From Diphasiastrum complanatum (lineage: Eukaryota; Streptophyta; Lycopodiopsida; Lycopodiales; Lycopodiaceae), in NCBI GenBank assembly GCA_029204225.1, contig CM055094.1, positions 6,082,548 through 6,146,547 of the forward strand: a stretch of 64,000 bases of DNA. The letters are read 5' to 3'. Shown piece after piece: positions 1-10,565 of this stretch (positions are counted from its first letter, which is position 1; every line of letters starts with the position of its first letter). Under the pieces are notes generated by a model that made no database searches, was not told where the DNA came from, and worked only from the letters and a program-made list of their open reading frames with translations. The translations under genes were made by a program, and so were the position numbers.

Positions 1-1
1 G

Positions 2-370
2 AGCTGCATCCGAACAGGAATATCCAATGAGGCTTTAAAGAAAATAGATCTAGCTTTGAAACTACAACCTAAAGTATTATCGGTGATAGTGTTGAAACGT
101 TTTGAGCATGAGGTGTCCTCATTGGAAACCAAAAATTTAGCTAAGCAACATGAAGCTTATGTCGTACATATCTCAGAGAATCCTTCTTCTTCATGTCAAG
201 ATTTTCAAATGCGAGAAAGAACTAGAAAATCTTACCTTGCGTGCAAGCATATCTACTACATTCTATTACGTGTGCTAGGTCTAGACATTAATTACAATAT
301 GTGTATGCACCAATCTCAGCTCAAGAAAAGTGAGCCACTCCAAATATTGTCCAGGAAACACACATATTGA
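2..370 (+). pseudogene. SWIM-like zinc-finger exon, cut by window edge
   Basis: The frame is open from the left edge to a stop at 368-370, so the gene starts outside the window and no start codon is assigned. The C-terminal half reads SCQDFQMRERTRKSYLACKHI followed by YYILLRVLGL. The C-x-H of ACKHI inside a helix-forming tail matches the second half of a SWIM zinc finger (CxC...CxH), but the first CxC is reduced to a single Cys. SWIM fingers end Mutator-like and FAR1-type transposases and occur in some plant E3 ligases. With so little visible I cannot choose. In a mobile-element-rich window a transposase remnant is the likelier reading. Confidence 0.35.
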
Positions 371-1205
371 CGTGAGAGATGTGAATAAGATTTATGAACT
401 TGGTCTAGAAAGTTATGATATTTCAACTTCAAAATTAATGGGACTTTGTTGTATTTGCTTATCTCCCGTCATCTTTGGATTCGTTTCAACAATTATAGTG
501 ATGTTTGTTTCAATTCGTGAATGTCATCACATACTGATGCTTCATTGTTAGAAAATTTCAGTAGTAATACCTTATTGTTTTTTGAGATCCTCTTAATTTT
601 GTTTCTTATAATGCTAGAAAAAAATTGTCATTTTTTTGTGCAACTTAGCTTTGAAGACACAGTTCAATCAGATTGTTCTCTGCTATATTGTTGCTGGTCT
701 CAAAGTATTTCATTTTGACCTCATGATGATTTTGGCTATTGTAGGTTCTTGGTGCATGTCATAGGTAGTTTTTTGTGTCATAGATATGTGCAAATCTTTC
801 AAAGAAAAGTCTCTTACGTTTATTGTAGATTGAATGTTTATATAGATGTAGTGACTACATTTATGGGGTTGTTTATGTCATTGGTAAATTTCATTCAAGG
901 AGGATGTCGTATCATTTTTCTTACTAACTTATGTACAAACTTTTGTATTTTATTTTTGGAATACTGTACTAACATTTTAACATTTTAGCTCCATATGCTT
1001 GAATGTCCAAAAGTGAATAGGACAGTGGCTTCTCTTTGTGCATGCATATTGTAATTTACTAAAGTGATATGGCAATAGGCAGAGTTAAAAGTAAATGTGT
1101 TTATCTTCTAAGAGCATGGATTTTGGTCCCGAGATTTCTCTTCCTGGATCGTGGCTGAAATGACTGATGTAGTGGGAGCACTAGTTTTAGTACCTTGCTT
1201 TATTA
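371..1205. other. No gene recognised
   Basis: Short open frames on the plus strand are T-rich, hydrophobic and low in complexity, as expected from AT-rich noncoding DNA. No motif, splice structure or LTR boundary is visible. The first part could still hold the 3' UTR or a further exon of the SWIM-like gene. Confidence 0.5.
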
Positions 1206-1406
1206 TCAATGCCAAGAAGAAAGGGCTTCTTCCTTTTGTTGCTCGATCTTTTGTTCCAATGCTTTTATCATAGTGGTGGTAGACTCGGCTGAAATCTGTT
1301 TGTTGCCAATTGTTTGCTCCAAATGTGTAATCTTGGACTGCATCATATTCCTTTCCGTAGTCAGCATGGCAACCGTTTCCTTCAACTGCAAGAGTTCTAG
1401 TTTCAT
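1206..1406 (-). CDS. Short coiled-coil-like ORF, doubtful
   Basis: A 66-residue frame rich in Lys, Glu, Gln, Leu and Met. Hydrophobic residues fall at heptad-like spacing (LELLQLKETVAMLTTERNMM), which suggests a coiled coil. It may be one exon of a larger gene or a chance frame. No neighbour supports it and no promoter or splice site is obvious. I do not recognise a family. Confidence 0.2.
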   Translation of the reverse strand: MKLELLQLKETVAMLTTERNMMQSKITHLEQTIGNKQISAESTTTMIKALEQKIEQQKEEALSSWH

Positions 1407-1447
1407 ACCAAATTTACTTGGTCATAGGCAGAAATAAATGTAAGTGT

Positions 1448-1566
1448 CTTTCTCTTGTAAGTGCATGCAAATTTATTATGATGCATATTTATTTATCTAT
1501 GAGTAAGTGCATGTATATTTATTATGATGCATATTTCTTTTGTAAGTGCATGCATATTTATTATGG
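1448..1566 (+). repeat. Degenerate tandem repeat, about 45-50 bp unit
   Basis: Three imperfect units carry GTAAGTGCATG followed by a T-rich stretch containing ATTTATTATG(ATGCATATTT). The third unit is truncated. The repeat is noncoding and AT-rich. Confidence 0.65.
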
Positions 1567-1960
1567 TTACTACTTTGTATTATTTGCAACTTGGCCACAC
1601 ATATTCATACTCCAATGATATGGTTTTACATTAGAATGCTAAGAAAAAACATCAATTTAAATGCATCTATTTTGTGATTGACACTTGCCTCTTTGAAGAT
1701 CTCTGTAATGTTTTCATTGTGATATTTCATGTAAGATTTGAAAGATATTGCCACTGGAAGATGTTGCTTATTGATATTGTTTTTGATGATTCTCAATAAA
1801 AAGGTGTTGGAATATTTAGTATGAATATAACCACACCATCAACATGTAAGAGTATGGATTTAGAGAAAATGTGCACAAACATGATAGATAGTAAGATAGA
1901 TAGTAGAGAAAATTTAATAAATGCAAATGGCAAAAAGCTCACTCAGAAATGACAAGAAGG

Positions 1961-2455
1961 TCACTTGTGCAAGCTCGCTTGAGGCCCACCCCCTTTTCCT
2001 TCAAACACACGTCCTTTTCTGGCATTAAGTTGGATCACATACCACCATCTTGGGTCTATTAGATCTGGATGAAATCTAATCTGCAAATAAGATGAAAAAA
2101 TTAGTCAGTTTTATTAGATCGGTACATAAATAAGATATTGAGAATGTTAATGACATTGGATTGTAGAGAATATTAATTTCATGTTTGCAATGTCATGGCA
2201 ATACTAAAGTGTTATGAGAGTCCATCGATATACATTTTGTAAAGTCGATATACTTAGAGTTATCATTTCTAATTGTGGCGTTGCTTCTTCGATAGATGAC
2301 CTTAAACCATTTTACGTCAAAAATAAAATATTTGCCGTTAGTCTCATAATTGACCTCAAAAATATATTACAATGTGCCAACATAATCTAGATCGTCCGAA
2401 ATGACATTTATGTCCCTTGCACTAGAATGACTCTCTCCATTATACTAAATCATAT
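1961..2455 (-). pseudogene. CACTA transposase C-terminus (DUF4216 plus last exon)
   Basis: Read on the minus strand, about 2455 to 2230 encodes a DUF4216-like segment with the diagnostic core KYFIFDVKWFKVI. It is preceded by a DYVGTL...IFEVNYE stretch broken by a stop. DUF4216 lies near the C-terminus of plant CACTA (En/Spm) transposases. A second exon starts after a TTATTTGCAG acceptor at about 2081 and encodes 39 residues including DPRWWYVIQLNARKGRVFEG, matching the dpRWxvV segment that follows DUF4216, then a TGA. The rest of the element lies to the right, beyond an inserted solo LTR. It is nonfunctional: at least one internal stop and no catalytic region here. Confidence 0.75.
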
Positions 2456-2666
2456 GTACGTCACTTGTTGTCAACTCTCTCAACATGATAATGAAGTCCA
2501 TATGCCCACATGGAAATGTATGCTTTATACTAAAACACAAAAAAAAAAAACAAATTTGATTAAATTAAAATACTATTTATATATTGAGTAGCACAAAAAC
2601 AAAACTTCACAAAAGACAATACTACACTAACCTTCCATCCACATCCACGAACAAATTTCCATTATA

Positions 2667-2671
2667 ATTCG
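2667..2671 (+). repeat. Target-site duplication ATTCG, left copy
   Basis: ATTCG directly precedes the TG end of the solo LTR. The identical ATTCG follows its CA end at 3490-3494. Five bases is the usual duplication length for copia integrase. Confidence 0.8.
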
Positions 2672-3489
2672 TGTGAAGATTCACACATGTGGGAATGTTC
2701 TAATGTGTGAAATTGATCTCCTAAGCTTGGCTCATGCACTATAGATCACCTATTTATTGAAATCCAAGTTCAATGACAAGATCTAAGGCAAAAAGAACAT
2801 TCTACATGAATTCATTCATTACCAAAAGGTGTTTCACACGTGTGGAAGACTTCATGAAATAAACTAATTCCCAACAAGCTCCTCTCCTTGGGTAGAGAGA
2901 GAAAATACCACATTTGGGCTCATCTAGAGAGAGAAGGCAATACAAGCAAAATTGGCAAATCTCCAAATTGATTAAAAAAACTCATAGATCTCTCATACAT
3001 TAATGAAGGGAATGAAAGTACATATAGAAACTCATGGAGATCCATGCTTGATTCTTTTTGGACCCCTTAAACATAGCCTCTCTAATCCTATTGGATGTGT
3101 GATGCAACATCCCTCACTTTTGATTGGACCCTTACAACACATCTCTCTCTTATGATTGGACCCTTTGACTTTTGCCACCACATAGGGTGCACCACTCATC
3201 AAACCTAAACTTGACATGTGTAAGCAACCTAACTAGCTTGAGTTACATCACAATTGAATTTTGGCCTAATCATAAGAAAACATGTGTACTTGACCATTTG
3301 ACCTCTAAAGCCAAAATTGGCCCTATCACCTAGTGACACCAAGATGCTTGACTAGCAATCTTTATGATACCCTAAAGTCAACATTATAAACTATTTCTAA
3401 CTATTTTACACATCCCCCACACATGTGAAATGTACTCACAAACATAAAATCATAAAATAACCAAGATAGATTTTTGACAATTTTTCACA
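2672..3489 (-). mobile_element. Solo copia LTR (E-type), 818 bp
   Basis: On the minus strand it begins TGTGAAAAATTGTCAAAAAT and ends TCTTCACA, giving the short inverted terminal repeat and TG...CA ends of a copia LTR. Its start matches the LTR of element E (TGTGAGAAATTGGCAAAAAT at 23455), including the following CTTGGTA and ATTTTATGA stretches. Perfect 5-bp ATTCG duplications flank it. No internal region remains, so LTR-LTR recombination removed the body. It splits a CACTA remnant: linker sequence on one side, DUF4216 on the other. Three CACA(C/T)GTG palindromes lie inside. Confidence 0.88.
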
Positions 3490-3838
3490 ATTCGATCACT
3501 TCTTTTCCATTTTTGGATGCTTTTAGCATCGTATTCAAAATTTATTCAAGGGTGCATTTTGAAGGTAAAGGCTCCAAAGGTTCATCGTTCTCCAACGCTC
3601 TCCTTCTTCTGCGATTTATATTTCTGCTTCATTTCAATGTTATGTTTCTTTCCTTTTTGGTTTTTTCATACCTTGAAATCCACTTTTCCAGTTGTCCACA
3701 GTTATATATTATGAACATGTCAGTTTTCTCTTTTAATTGAGATGAAAGTCTCTTTTGCACGCCATTTCCTTGTGGTACTTCACACTTAACACATTCATCT
3801 TCTTCTTCACACCACATTTTTGGACTTGTAGGATGCAA
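3490..3838 (-). pseudogene. CACTA transposase fragment, DUF4218-DUF4216 linker
   Basis: The minus-strand frame contains CEVPQGNGVQKRLSS and a following NCGQLEKWISRYEKTK. This parallels the EVPQGK and NNEEMQKWISLYEEAK segments of the larger CACTA copy at 35302-35739, which lie between its DUF4218 and DUF4216 domains. Position and strand agree with the DUF4216 remnant on the far side of the solo LTR, so both belong to one old CACTA copy. I see no intact domain here. Confidence 0.6.
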
Positions 3839-3844
3839 TTGTGA

Positions 3845-4482
3845 GATTATTTCGGTGAATCTGATAGAGGATATGGCTCTAATCTACCAACTAAACCATT
3901 TTAATTAGGAAAATAGGTGTGATCATAAAAAAAAATTCTTGACTCTAAAAGTGATTATGGAGAACAACCTTTATATTGTAAAATACTGATATCCGAATGT
4001 ATGACATCGATTATTCCTACAATCGATTGAACTGTCTGTCATTCAACAAAATTTGTTGGATACAAATCTGCAAAACCAACAAAAACATCACAAGAAAAAT
4101 ATAATTTAAAGAAAATACTAACTCTAAAGAAATTAAATCTGAAAACTTACAATTGTATTTTCTTCTATCATTTGGATTTAAATCATGAATGTTGAGCTCA
4201 TTGTGAAAATAAACATACTGAACTAAAACTTCTGTGATAGTTTGACCGGCAGGTGATATTTTGAAATCCATTATCCTCCTTTCCAAGAGCTTCTATATAT
4301 GTTATCCGATCTTTTTCTTTTCAGGAATGAGCCTTTGCAAAGGGATGCATCAAGATCCATTGATATTTTCGATATATTCTTGGTATCCATTGATCTTCTA
4401 TATTTTTTTGAATGACAATCCAAAATAAGAGATAGAATGAAGACAATGAGAGGTATACCTATCATAATGACGAGAAGCTCCT
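3845..4482 (-). pseudogene. Family X copy 1 (unrecognised multi-exon gene), broken
   Basis: The first exon carries the family signature: RRIMDFKISPAGQTITEVLV, then QYVYFHNELNIHDLNPNDRR and KYNCK. A GT-AG intron of 83 bp (4068-4150) follows at exactly the place seen in the other copies. The next exon starts DLYPTNFVEWQ (the D codon is split by the intron) and continues with DVIHSDI, LQYKG and FFYD. Upstream, a stretch ending RSDNIYRSSWKG aligns with KSNMDYRSFWKG of copy 2 but is out of frame by one base, so the gene is dead. The second exon has internal stops and stops aligning near 3850, adjacent to CACTA sequence. Function unknown. Confidence 0.65.
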
Positions 4483-5351
4483 AAACTACAAGGATTAGTT
4501 AACTATAGTTTACAACTATTAACGTCAAATCAAATGATGAGCAGCATAAGAGTATTTGGACAAAACTGTGGTCCAATCACAATTGTTTGTTCTGTCCGAC
4601 GGAATATTTGAAAATCACAAAAATTTGGCCTGGAAAGTTAAATACATCCATCCGTCAACCACTGTTACAGTTCGTCACAGATGGACACCATTTACTAGGA
4701 CACATAAGCGTTGAAAGCGTGCGAAGCCAAAAACAACATTTTGACAAAGGGCCCATTTTGAGTTCTAATATCCCCTAATGCTTTCACAGTGCAAAAACAC
4801 GGCTGTCATTGACACATTTTGAGAAAAAGTCTATGTTGAATCCTCCTCAACAATAGTCTCACCCCATGCCAATCTTTTTCTATGTTTTTTTGCCTTCGCT
4901 TTAAGAATATGTCATTCAAATTGCCCTCAAAGGACTTTATTTTTCTTGTCTTCAGCCGACTAAAAGAAGAGAGAATGCAACTATGCTTAGCATAAGATGT
5001 ACAAAACAAATAGTTAAAAAAATTTGATTTTAAGAAAGGTAAAAATGAACATAATAAATAATTAGTAAATTAAATCTATGCTAGGCTTGAGATCCTAGCA
5101 AAGAGAATATTATTACTATGCCATAAGATACGAATGTTTAAAATACAAAATGAATATATTTCTATGCTAAGCATGAGTAACATTGTTCGTGGAATTCTAA
5201 TGTGGATGATGCATGAATATCCTGGTTTAAGTGATTGTTCAAGTATGTATCAAGTCAACGAATCCGTTTTAGGGTTTAGGATTTGAGTGCATTTGGCTTA
5301 TCTCACATTTGGTTTATGAACTACGTAGGTTTAACCATATCGGATTTCTAA
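4483..5351. other. No gene recognised
   Basis: Minus-strand frames between about 4800 and 5010 are Lys/Arg-rich but match nothing I know, and no repeat is evident. Part of it may be the decayed 5' end of family X copy 1 or of the CACTA copy that follows. Confidence 0.45.
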
Positions 5352-6615
5352 GCATGTTACATTTGTGGACCACTTTTGGGAGATTGTCATAGCACCACAA
5401 ATATGTTGAAAAAAGTGGTCTACAAAAATCATCGCAAATACTTGCTGCTTGATCATCCTTTTTGAAGGTTGAATAAGCAATGTTTTGGGGGGTGAGAAAA
5501 TAATTCTTTAAGTACACCACCACCCTCACGCATGGGAGTAGTGAAATGGCATGGTGAATGGCTTAAACATCATGATGTTAATTCTTCATGGAATAAGTCC
5601 ATTGATGGTATGAAACAATTGTATGTTTTTCATAAACTACCATATTGGAGGAATTTATTGATAATATTGATAAATTATCTATTGGATGCTATGCACATAT
5701 TCAAAAATGTTGGTGAATCACTATGGAACCAGGTCATTGGCATAAAAGACAACTCCACAGCTCGTAAAGATCTACAAGCACAGACGTAAACCCTATTGGA
5801 TTCAATACACTAAAGGTGGAGATGAGATTCTACCTAGCGTGCCATGGATTCTTACAAAAGAACAACTCTCACATGCAAAATATGTTATAAGACAAATGAG
5901 AACTCCAACAAGCTATGCACATTCTTTATGCAAATTATTTACCAAAGATGGTAATTTAAGTTGATTGGCACTTGATGTTGCACTTAATTTAATGGAAATC
6001 ACTTGATTGGCACAAGATGTTGCAATTCATACTTCCACTTTCGATTCGAGGTCTCTTCAATGATGACGTACAAAATACGCTTTACAATTCATCATCAATG
6101 ATTAGGTATGTATATGTTTTTAAACACTTGTATAAATATGTGATATTTCAATATTTTATGTGCTAAACAGCCTAATGTTATATCAATATTTTTGTAGGTG
6201 GATTTCTTGAAAAATAATGAATTGGATTCCATGAAAATCCAAATGATCGAAATGGTATGTTTGTCGGAAAGAAATTTTTCAACTTTTTTTTTGGATATAC
6301 AAGTCCATCTTCTAGTGCATTTGATCAAAGAAGTATCAATTGCAGGACCTATGCACATGCGATGGATGTTCTACCTTGAGCATTTTATAAAAATTTTGAA
6401 GGGGCTTTGTGAGACAAAAGACAAGGCCAAAAGGTAGCATTGCAGAAGGTTGGCTTGTACACAAATCTTTATTCAAATGAAGTCTATTTCAGTTTTGCCG
6501 GATGAATTAACTGAGGTAGGAAAGTCTACAGAATCTGACGATGACTCTGTAATTCCATTGTCAAAAGAACCACAACCTTCCGCTAGTGAAAAATTGGGTG
6601 ACACAATTTTTTGTT
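5352..6615 (+). pseudogene. CACTA (En/Spm) transposase, Transposase_21 and DUF4218 parts
   Basis: The reading starts ACYICGPLLGDCHSTTNML with a following NHRKYLLLDHPF and RLNKQCFGG, broken by TGA codons. This is the CxxC...LPxDHPFR stretch of plant CACTA transposases. At 5532-5789 an open stretch gives FHKLPYWRNL and LLDAMHIFKNVGESLWNQV, the LPYWxxLxxxHxLDxMHIxKNV core. Then PWILTKEQL, and after a 92-bp GT-AG intron (6106-6197) a DUF4218 segment: LDIQVHLLVHLIKEVSIAGP, MRWMFYLEHFIKILKG. The family normally reads HNLD where this copy has INYLLD. The acidic tail to about 6615 ends SEKLGDTIF. Several stops make it inactive. Transposase_21 is the catalytic DDE part of CACTA elements. Confidence 0.82.
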
Positions 6616-6829
6616 GATTCTCAAATAAGTAAAATAATTTTTTTTGTTGATTTTAATATTTTAATATTTATTATTAATTAATTTAAAATATGTGCAAAAT
6701 TAAATATGTTGTTACAATTTTATATCTAGATTTTTTAGTATGATTTTAGCTTTTCACAAAAGATGATATTTTTTTAACATGAAAATATAAAATTTACAGA
6801 TTAGAACATTCTAAAGAACGATGAAAGAA

Positions 6830-7322
6830 CTCTAGATAATACAAGATTCAAAGAGATGCCACAGCCGCTAAGATGCATGAAATAGGCAAGGGCTCGAGTG
6901 GAAAGACGGGCTTGCAACCAAGCATGGTAAGTGAATCTAAAACTACTCTTATAATTTGTCTTTGATTTCATATGATTTCTTTTCCTAGCATGCATTATGA
7001 CTAATTGCTCCAACCTAGCCCTAAACTGATTCCAACTTAAATTGAATGGATAGTTGGCGGACTATGGACTCTACCAACCAAAAAAGAGTACGACTTTGTC
7101 TTTAAGAAATCATATGAGACATTAGTCGATAAACTGAAGAGTGAGGGTCATCCTCTACATGTAAGTTTTTTTAAAGATTTAAATTTTATATTCTTCGTAT
7201 ATTATTAATGTAAAATGTGTATGTGTTCACTCTTAACCATTAGTATGATCAAGGATTAAATACTAATGTTTCTTGTTTGCTTGTTTTCATGTAGAGTGGA
7301 CGTCAAGACGACGATGAGTAGA
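6830..7322 (+). pseudogene. Possible 3' exons downstream of the CACTA transposase
   Basis: Three stretches look like exons. RDATAAKMHEIGKGSSGKTG with LQPSM ends at a GTAAGT donor near 6927. After a CCTAG acceptor near 7015 comes IEWIVGGLWTLPTKKEYDFV with KKSYETLVDKLKSEGHPLH (one stop just upstream), ending at GTAAG at 7161. After a CATGTAG acceptor a short exon SGRQDDDE meets TAG. Exon boundaries agree in frame. I do not recognise the domain. CACTA elements often carry a second protein, and position suggests this is that protein or the transposase C-terminus. Confidence 0.45.
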
Positions 7323-7436
7323 TTAAATTTTTAATATAATTTTAGTTCGTCTATCATAAGTTAGAAAGACTGCGAAGGCTGTGATTTTGTGATAGATTGA
7401 TATATACTTTCAATATATATATTATTGCACTAATGA

Positions 7437-7561
7437 GCAATGTCCTATTCCAAGATGTGCAATGTCCTAATTAACTAGTAATTGCGAAACTTTGTATGTT
7501 CCAAAATATGACCAATGTCCTATTCCAAGATGTACAATGTCTTAACTAGCTAGGAATTTTC
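7437..7561 (+). repeat. Two-unit direct repeat, about 50 bp every 75 bp
   Basis: CAATGTCCTATTCCAAGATG appears twice 75 bp apart, each time followed by a (G/A)CAATGTC(C/T)TAA continuation. The two units differ at a few positions. The sequence is noncoding and lies just downstream of the CACTA coding region. Confidence 0.75.
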
Positions 7562-7739
7562 AAAAAATAATACAATAAGATATGGCAATTCATAATGTGA
7601 AACTACCTCATGCTTGTTACTTGATCCAAATGTCGAATGCATTTCTTCAATATTGTCTCAAAAGCAATCCAAGACTAGTGTCTCTCCAAGAATAAACCGA
7701 AAAAAGTGCGCGCGCTATTTTTTATGCATTTTTTTTATT

Positions 7740-8330
7740 TATTTTAAACTAATCAGAGACGTGGATTTCGACACACACACACATGTTTGGGCATACGTCA
7801 GATATCTGTTGGGTCGGACGTTTTTTTTAGGACATTCTATTAACAAACATTGGAATCCGACATTTATATTGGACGTCGGATTCTAACGTCCCTTTATATG
7901 TCAAGACGGACGTCAGAGGGACCTTTTTTGGACTATTTTCTAGAATTGTTTCTACAATAGATGTCGGATTCTAACGTGCTGCTAGGATGTCGGAATGAGA
8001 TGTCCACGTCAGATCAGCCATGTTGGACGTGGACGTCGGAGTGTGACGTCCATGTGGAACGTTGAAATCCGACGTCCACATGGCTCTCGGCTTTTGGTAG
8101 CCTGCCGACTGAGTGCCCGAGAGGTCGAGATTCTGTAGCTGTCGGATTTCGACGTGTTTTGAAGTTGTCAAATTCGACATTCTCATTGCGACGTGTTTTT
8201 TCGACGTCTGCGACGAATTAAAAATAAAATTAAGCTCGGAATGTATGAAATATTGCACAGCAACTTAACAACACCTTTCACTACAACACCCATCGTGATT
8301 GTGACGTGTTTTGCGACGTGATATGCAGAA
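7740..8330. repeat. Array of ACGTC motifs, probable CACTA subterminal region
   Basis: Within under 600 bp the core ACGTC or its reverse GACGT recurs well over a dozen times in both orientations, often as GACGTCGGATT or TTCGACGTG. Dense short direct and inverted motifs are typical of CACTA subterminal regions, where the element's DNA-binding protein docks. It lies downstream of the plus-strand CACTA coding region, as a 3' subterminal array should. The copia fragment begins right after it. I find no clear matching TTGTAGTG end, so the boundary is unknown. Confidence 0.55.
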
Positions 8331-8370
8331 TCACTGATTCTAGTCATAAGATCAAATTTGATATATAGGG

Positions 8371-8518
8371 CTGCATTATTTTTGACAAGTCTAGGAAAGT
8401 CCTAGCTTATGGTAGAAGATGTGGCTACCTTTACAAATTAAGGTCTGCATTATTTTTGACAAGTCTAGGAAAGTCCTAGCTTATGGTAGAAGATGTGATT
8501 ACTTTTACAAATTAAGCC
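8371..8518 (+). repeat. 74-bp tandem duplication
   Basis: CTGCATTATTTTTGACAAGT starts two adjacent 74-bp units that differ at only a handful of positions. The second unit flows into the open reading frame of the copia fragment (KVLAYGRRCDYFYKL), so the duplication lies within copia coding sequence. Confidence 0.85.
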
Positions 8519-9000
8519 ATTGTTACTCTACTAGTAGTCAAGCTCTTATTTCTACTTCTAAATCAAATCATTTGTTGTGGCATTTCAGACTAGACCATTT
8601 AAATTTCAAGAGTATTCAGAAAATGTCAAATCAAAACTTAGTGCAAGATTTTTTCTTTATTAACAAATTCCATTTTCCATGTGAAAGCTGTATTATCAGC
8701 AAGCATGCTAGAAAGCCATTTACTTCAGATTATGTTCGTACTTCTAGAGATTTGCTAAATCTTGTACATACTGACCTTTGTAGCCCAATGCAGACTTCTT
8801 CCACAAGGAGAGCTTTTTAATTCTGACTTTTATTGTTGACTTTTCTAGGAAAACTGCTGCTTACTTTTTGAAGTATAAATTTGATACTTTTAGATTTTTC
8901 AAGCAGTTCAAAGCATCTTCAGAAAATCAAACCTAGAGAACAATCAAAGTTATACATTTTGATGGATGGGGTGAATACATCTCCACTGAGTTTATGTAAT
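8440..9000 (+). pseudogene. Copia fragment: GAG-pre-integrase and integrase start
   Basis: The frame reads LLWHFRLDHLNFKSIQKMS, then FPCESCIISKHARKPF and LVHTDLCSPM. These are the HHCC zinc-binding GAG-pre-integrase domain (WHxRLxH, CxxC) and the first catalytic Asp of copia integrase. A frameshift near 8818 moves on to FIVDFSRKTAAYFLKYKFDT, and further shifts lead to DGWGEYIST, where the second catalytic Asp region should be. Integrase inserts retroelement cDNA into the host genome. No gag, RT or LTR accompanies it. It is an old fragment of a lineage different from copies A and B. Confidence 0.8.
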
Positions 9001-9375
9001 TCTGTCATTAGAGGAGTTTTGAGCACCAAACGGGCCTTTTGTCAAGATGTTGTTTTTGACTTTTTAACTATTTGACATACATCGGTCGAATTGTTTTTGG
9101 AACCTTTCGGTCATATTTTTATACAATTTAAAACTCCCGCCAAACATAGTCTTGACTTGTGATTGGATCGTAATTGTTGCCCGTGAGTTTCCAGAGTGCC
9201 TGGGACTTAACACTTGTGGTTAAAGTAAGTCTATTTTGATCTAACCATAGTTAAAGTAACATATATGATTTACGAAAGACCACCAACATTTATTACAAAT
9301 TTGGTTTTTTATTTTCATACTGATTCATCTACATTTTGTTTCAAACTCTATTGTTCATGCTCTTTTAGCTTTGAA
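9001..9375. other. No gene recognised
   Basis: This joins a dead copia fragment to family X copy 2. Nothing beyond short chance frames. The 110 bp before the family X start codon is open in the same frame, so the true start could be earlier. Confidence 0.4.
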
Positions 9376-10320
9376 ATGGCTTCGGGAAGCTGTAGACCAC
9401 AAAGCAATATTGTCTCAGATTCTGTTTGTAATAAAAAAGATTCTGATGGCTCTTGGATACCACATATCTATTTTCAGTGGGTTCTCATGCATCTGGCATC
9501 AAGAGGTGTTTTTGGTAGAAAGAGAAAATCAAATATGGATTATAGGAGCTTTTGGAAAGGTAGAATTTTAGATTTCAAAGTTTCACCTGGTGATCGATCC
9601 ATTACATGTCTACATGCATAAAGAAATTAGAGTGGAAGGCATAAATTCAAATGACAAACTCAAATACAATTTGGAGAATTGTAAGTTTTGGAGAATTTTT
9701 TGCTTTGAGTTTTGCATTAATCATTTAGACGTGTATCTGAGTATTTAAATGATATATAGTTTAATGGGTTTGTGCAGATTTGTATCTATCAAGCATAATC
9801 AAATGGCAACATATACAATTTCTTGTCGGCATCATGGACATTATTCATTCTGATATTGGTCATCTACAATACAAGAACTGCTCCACGAGTTCACTTTTGG
9901 AATTCTTGTATTTTCTTCTATGATTCATTTTACATGCCATCCAGTTTAGGTGGAAGATTAGGGGCGATATCATTACTCTCTTTCTCAAACAAAGAAGGGA
10001 TTCCTCTGGATTCCACCATAGCAAAGAGCTTCCGATCAAGGTTTTTTATGGACATTAAGAACTATATGAAATGTTGCACAGGTTCAAAAAACAATAGATT
10101 GCACTAGTTTCTATCTTTTGCAATGTTTGTACATTTTTTTGTTGAATGTAATATTTGTAGAACAGCAACAATGTTTATTTATATTGATTTAATAGACGAT
10201 ATGTTATCAAGCCTCTTTGATGATCATTGGGATAATAAGAGTAATGGCAATATCAAGTGCATAGTTAATAGATCGTCAATGAAATTTAGATAGCTTATAG
10301 AAAAACAAGTGCATTTTTTA
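9376..10320 (+). pseudogene. Family X copy 2, broken
   Basis: A likely start gives MASGSCRPQSN. The exon runs through DGSWIPHIYF, FGRKRKSNMDYRSFWKGR and ILDFKVSPGD, then a frameshift before HKEIRVEGINSNDKLKYN. The conserved intron is present as GTAAG...GCAG (9681-9777). The second exon begins DLYLSSI (D codon split by the intron) and continues with IIHSDIGHLQYKN, FFYDSFYMPS, SFRSRFFMDIKNYMK and TGSKNNRL, then TATMFIYIDLIDDMLSSLFD and finally NRSSMKFR. Stops and shifts scatter through exon 2. It is the most complete N-terminus of the family. No known domain is evident. The basic patch FGRKRK could be a nuclear-localisation signal (inference). Confidence 0.6.
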
Positions 10321-10363
10321 ATATTTTATTATAGAAGATGGTCCAAAGTTGGCAATGAATGGA

Positions 10364-10565
10364 ACAACTGACACTAGTGCAGGGTGGAGATAATCCATAT
10401 TACTTTGAGCTGTAAATAATAGATTAAATAGAGATATACTTTTTTGATGTAATGCCCTGTGAATAATTATGGGCATATAGAAAGATAGAGACAATGGGGG
10501 AAAAGCATCCATTGTTAAATACAGGACACGCATGTACAATTTCAAAAACTGAGAAATATATTGAT
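10364..10565 (+). repeat. Left arm of 202-bp inverted repeat around family X copy 3
   Basis: From ACAACTGACACTAGTG to GAGAAATATATTGAT this arm is the reverse complement of 11756-11957 with scattered mismatches; identity looks above 85 percent by eye. The inner end abuts the family X coding start (RIIDFKVFSGG). No target duplication is evident at the outer ends. Confidence 0.85.

Noticed and set aside
3474-3740. Plus-strand frames opposite the CACTA linker
   Set aside because: Hydrophobic shadows of the minus-strand CACTA text, starting inside a solo LTR.
8279-8306. CACTACAACACC as a CACTA terminal repeat
   Set aside because: No matching TTGTAGTG end nor target duplication found, and orientation does not agree with the adjacent gene.
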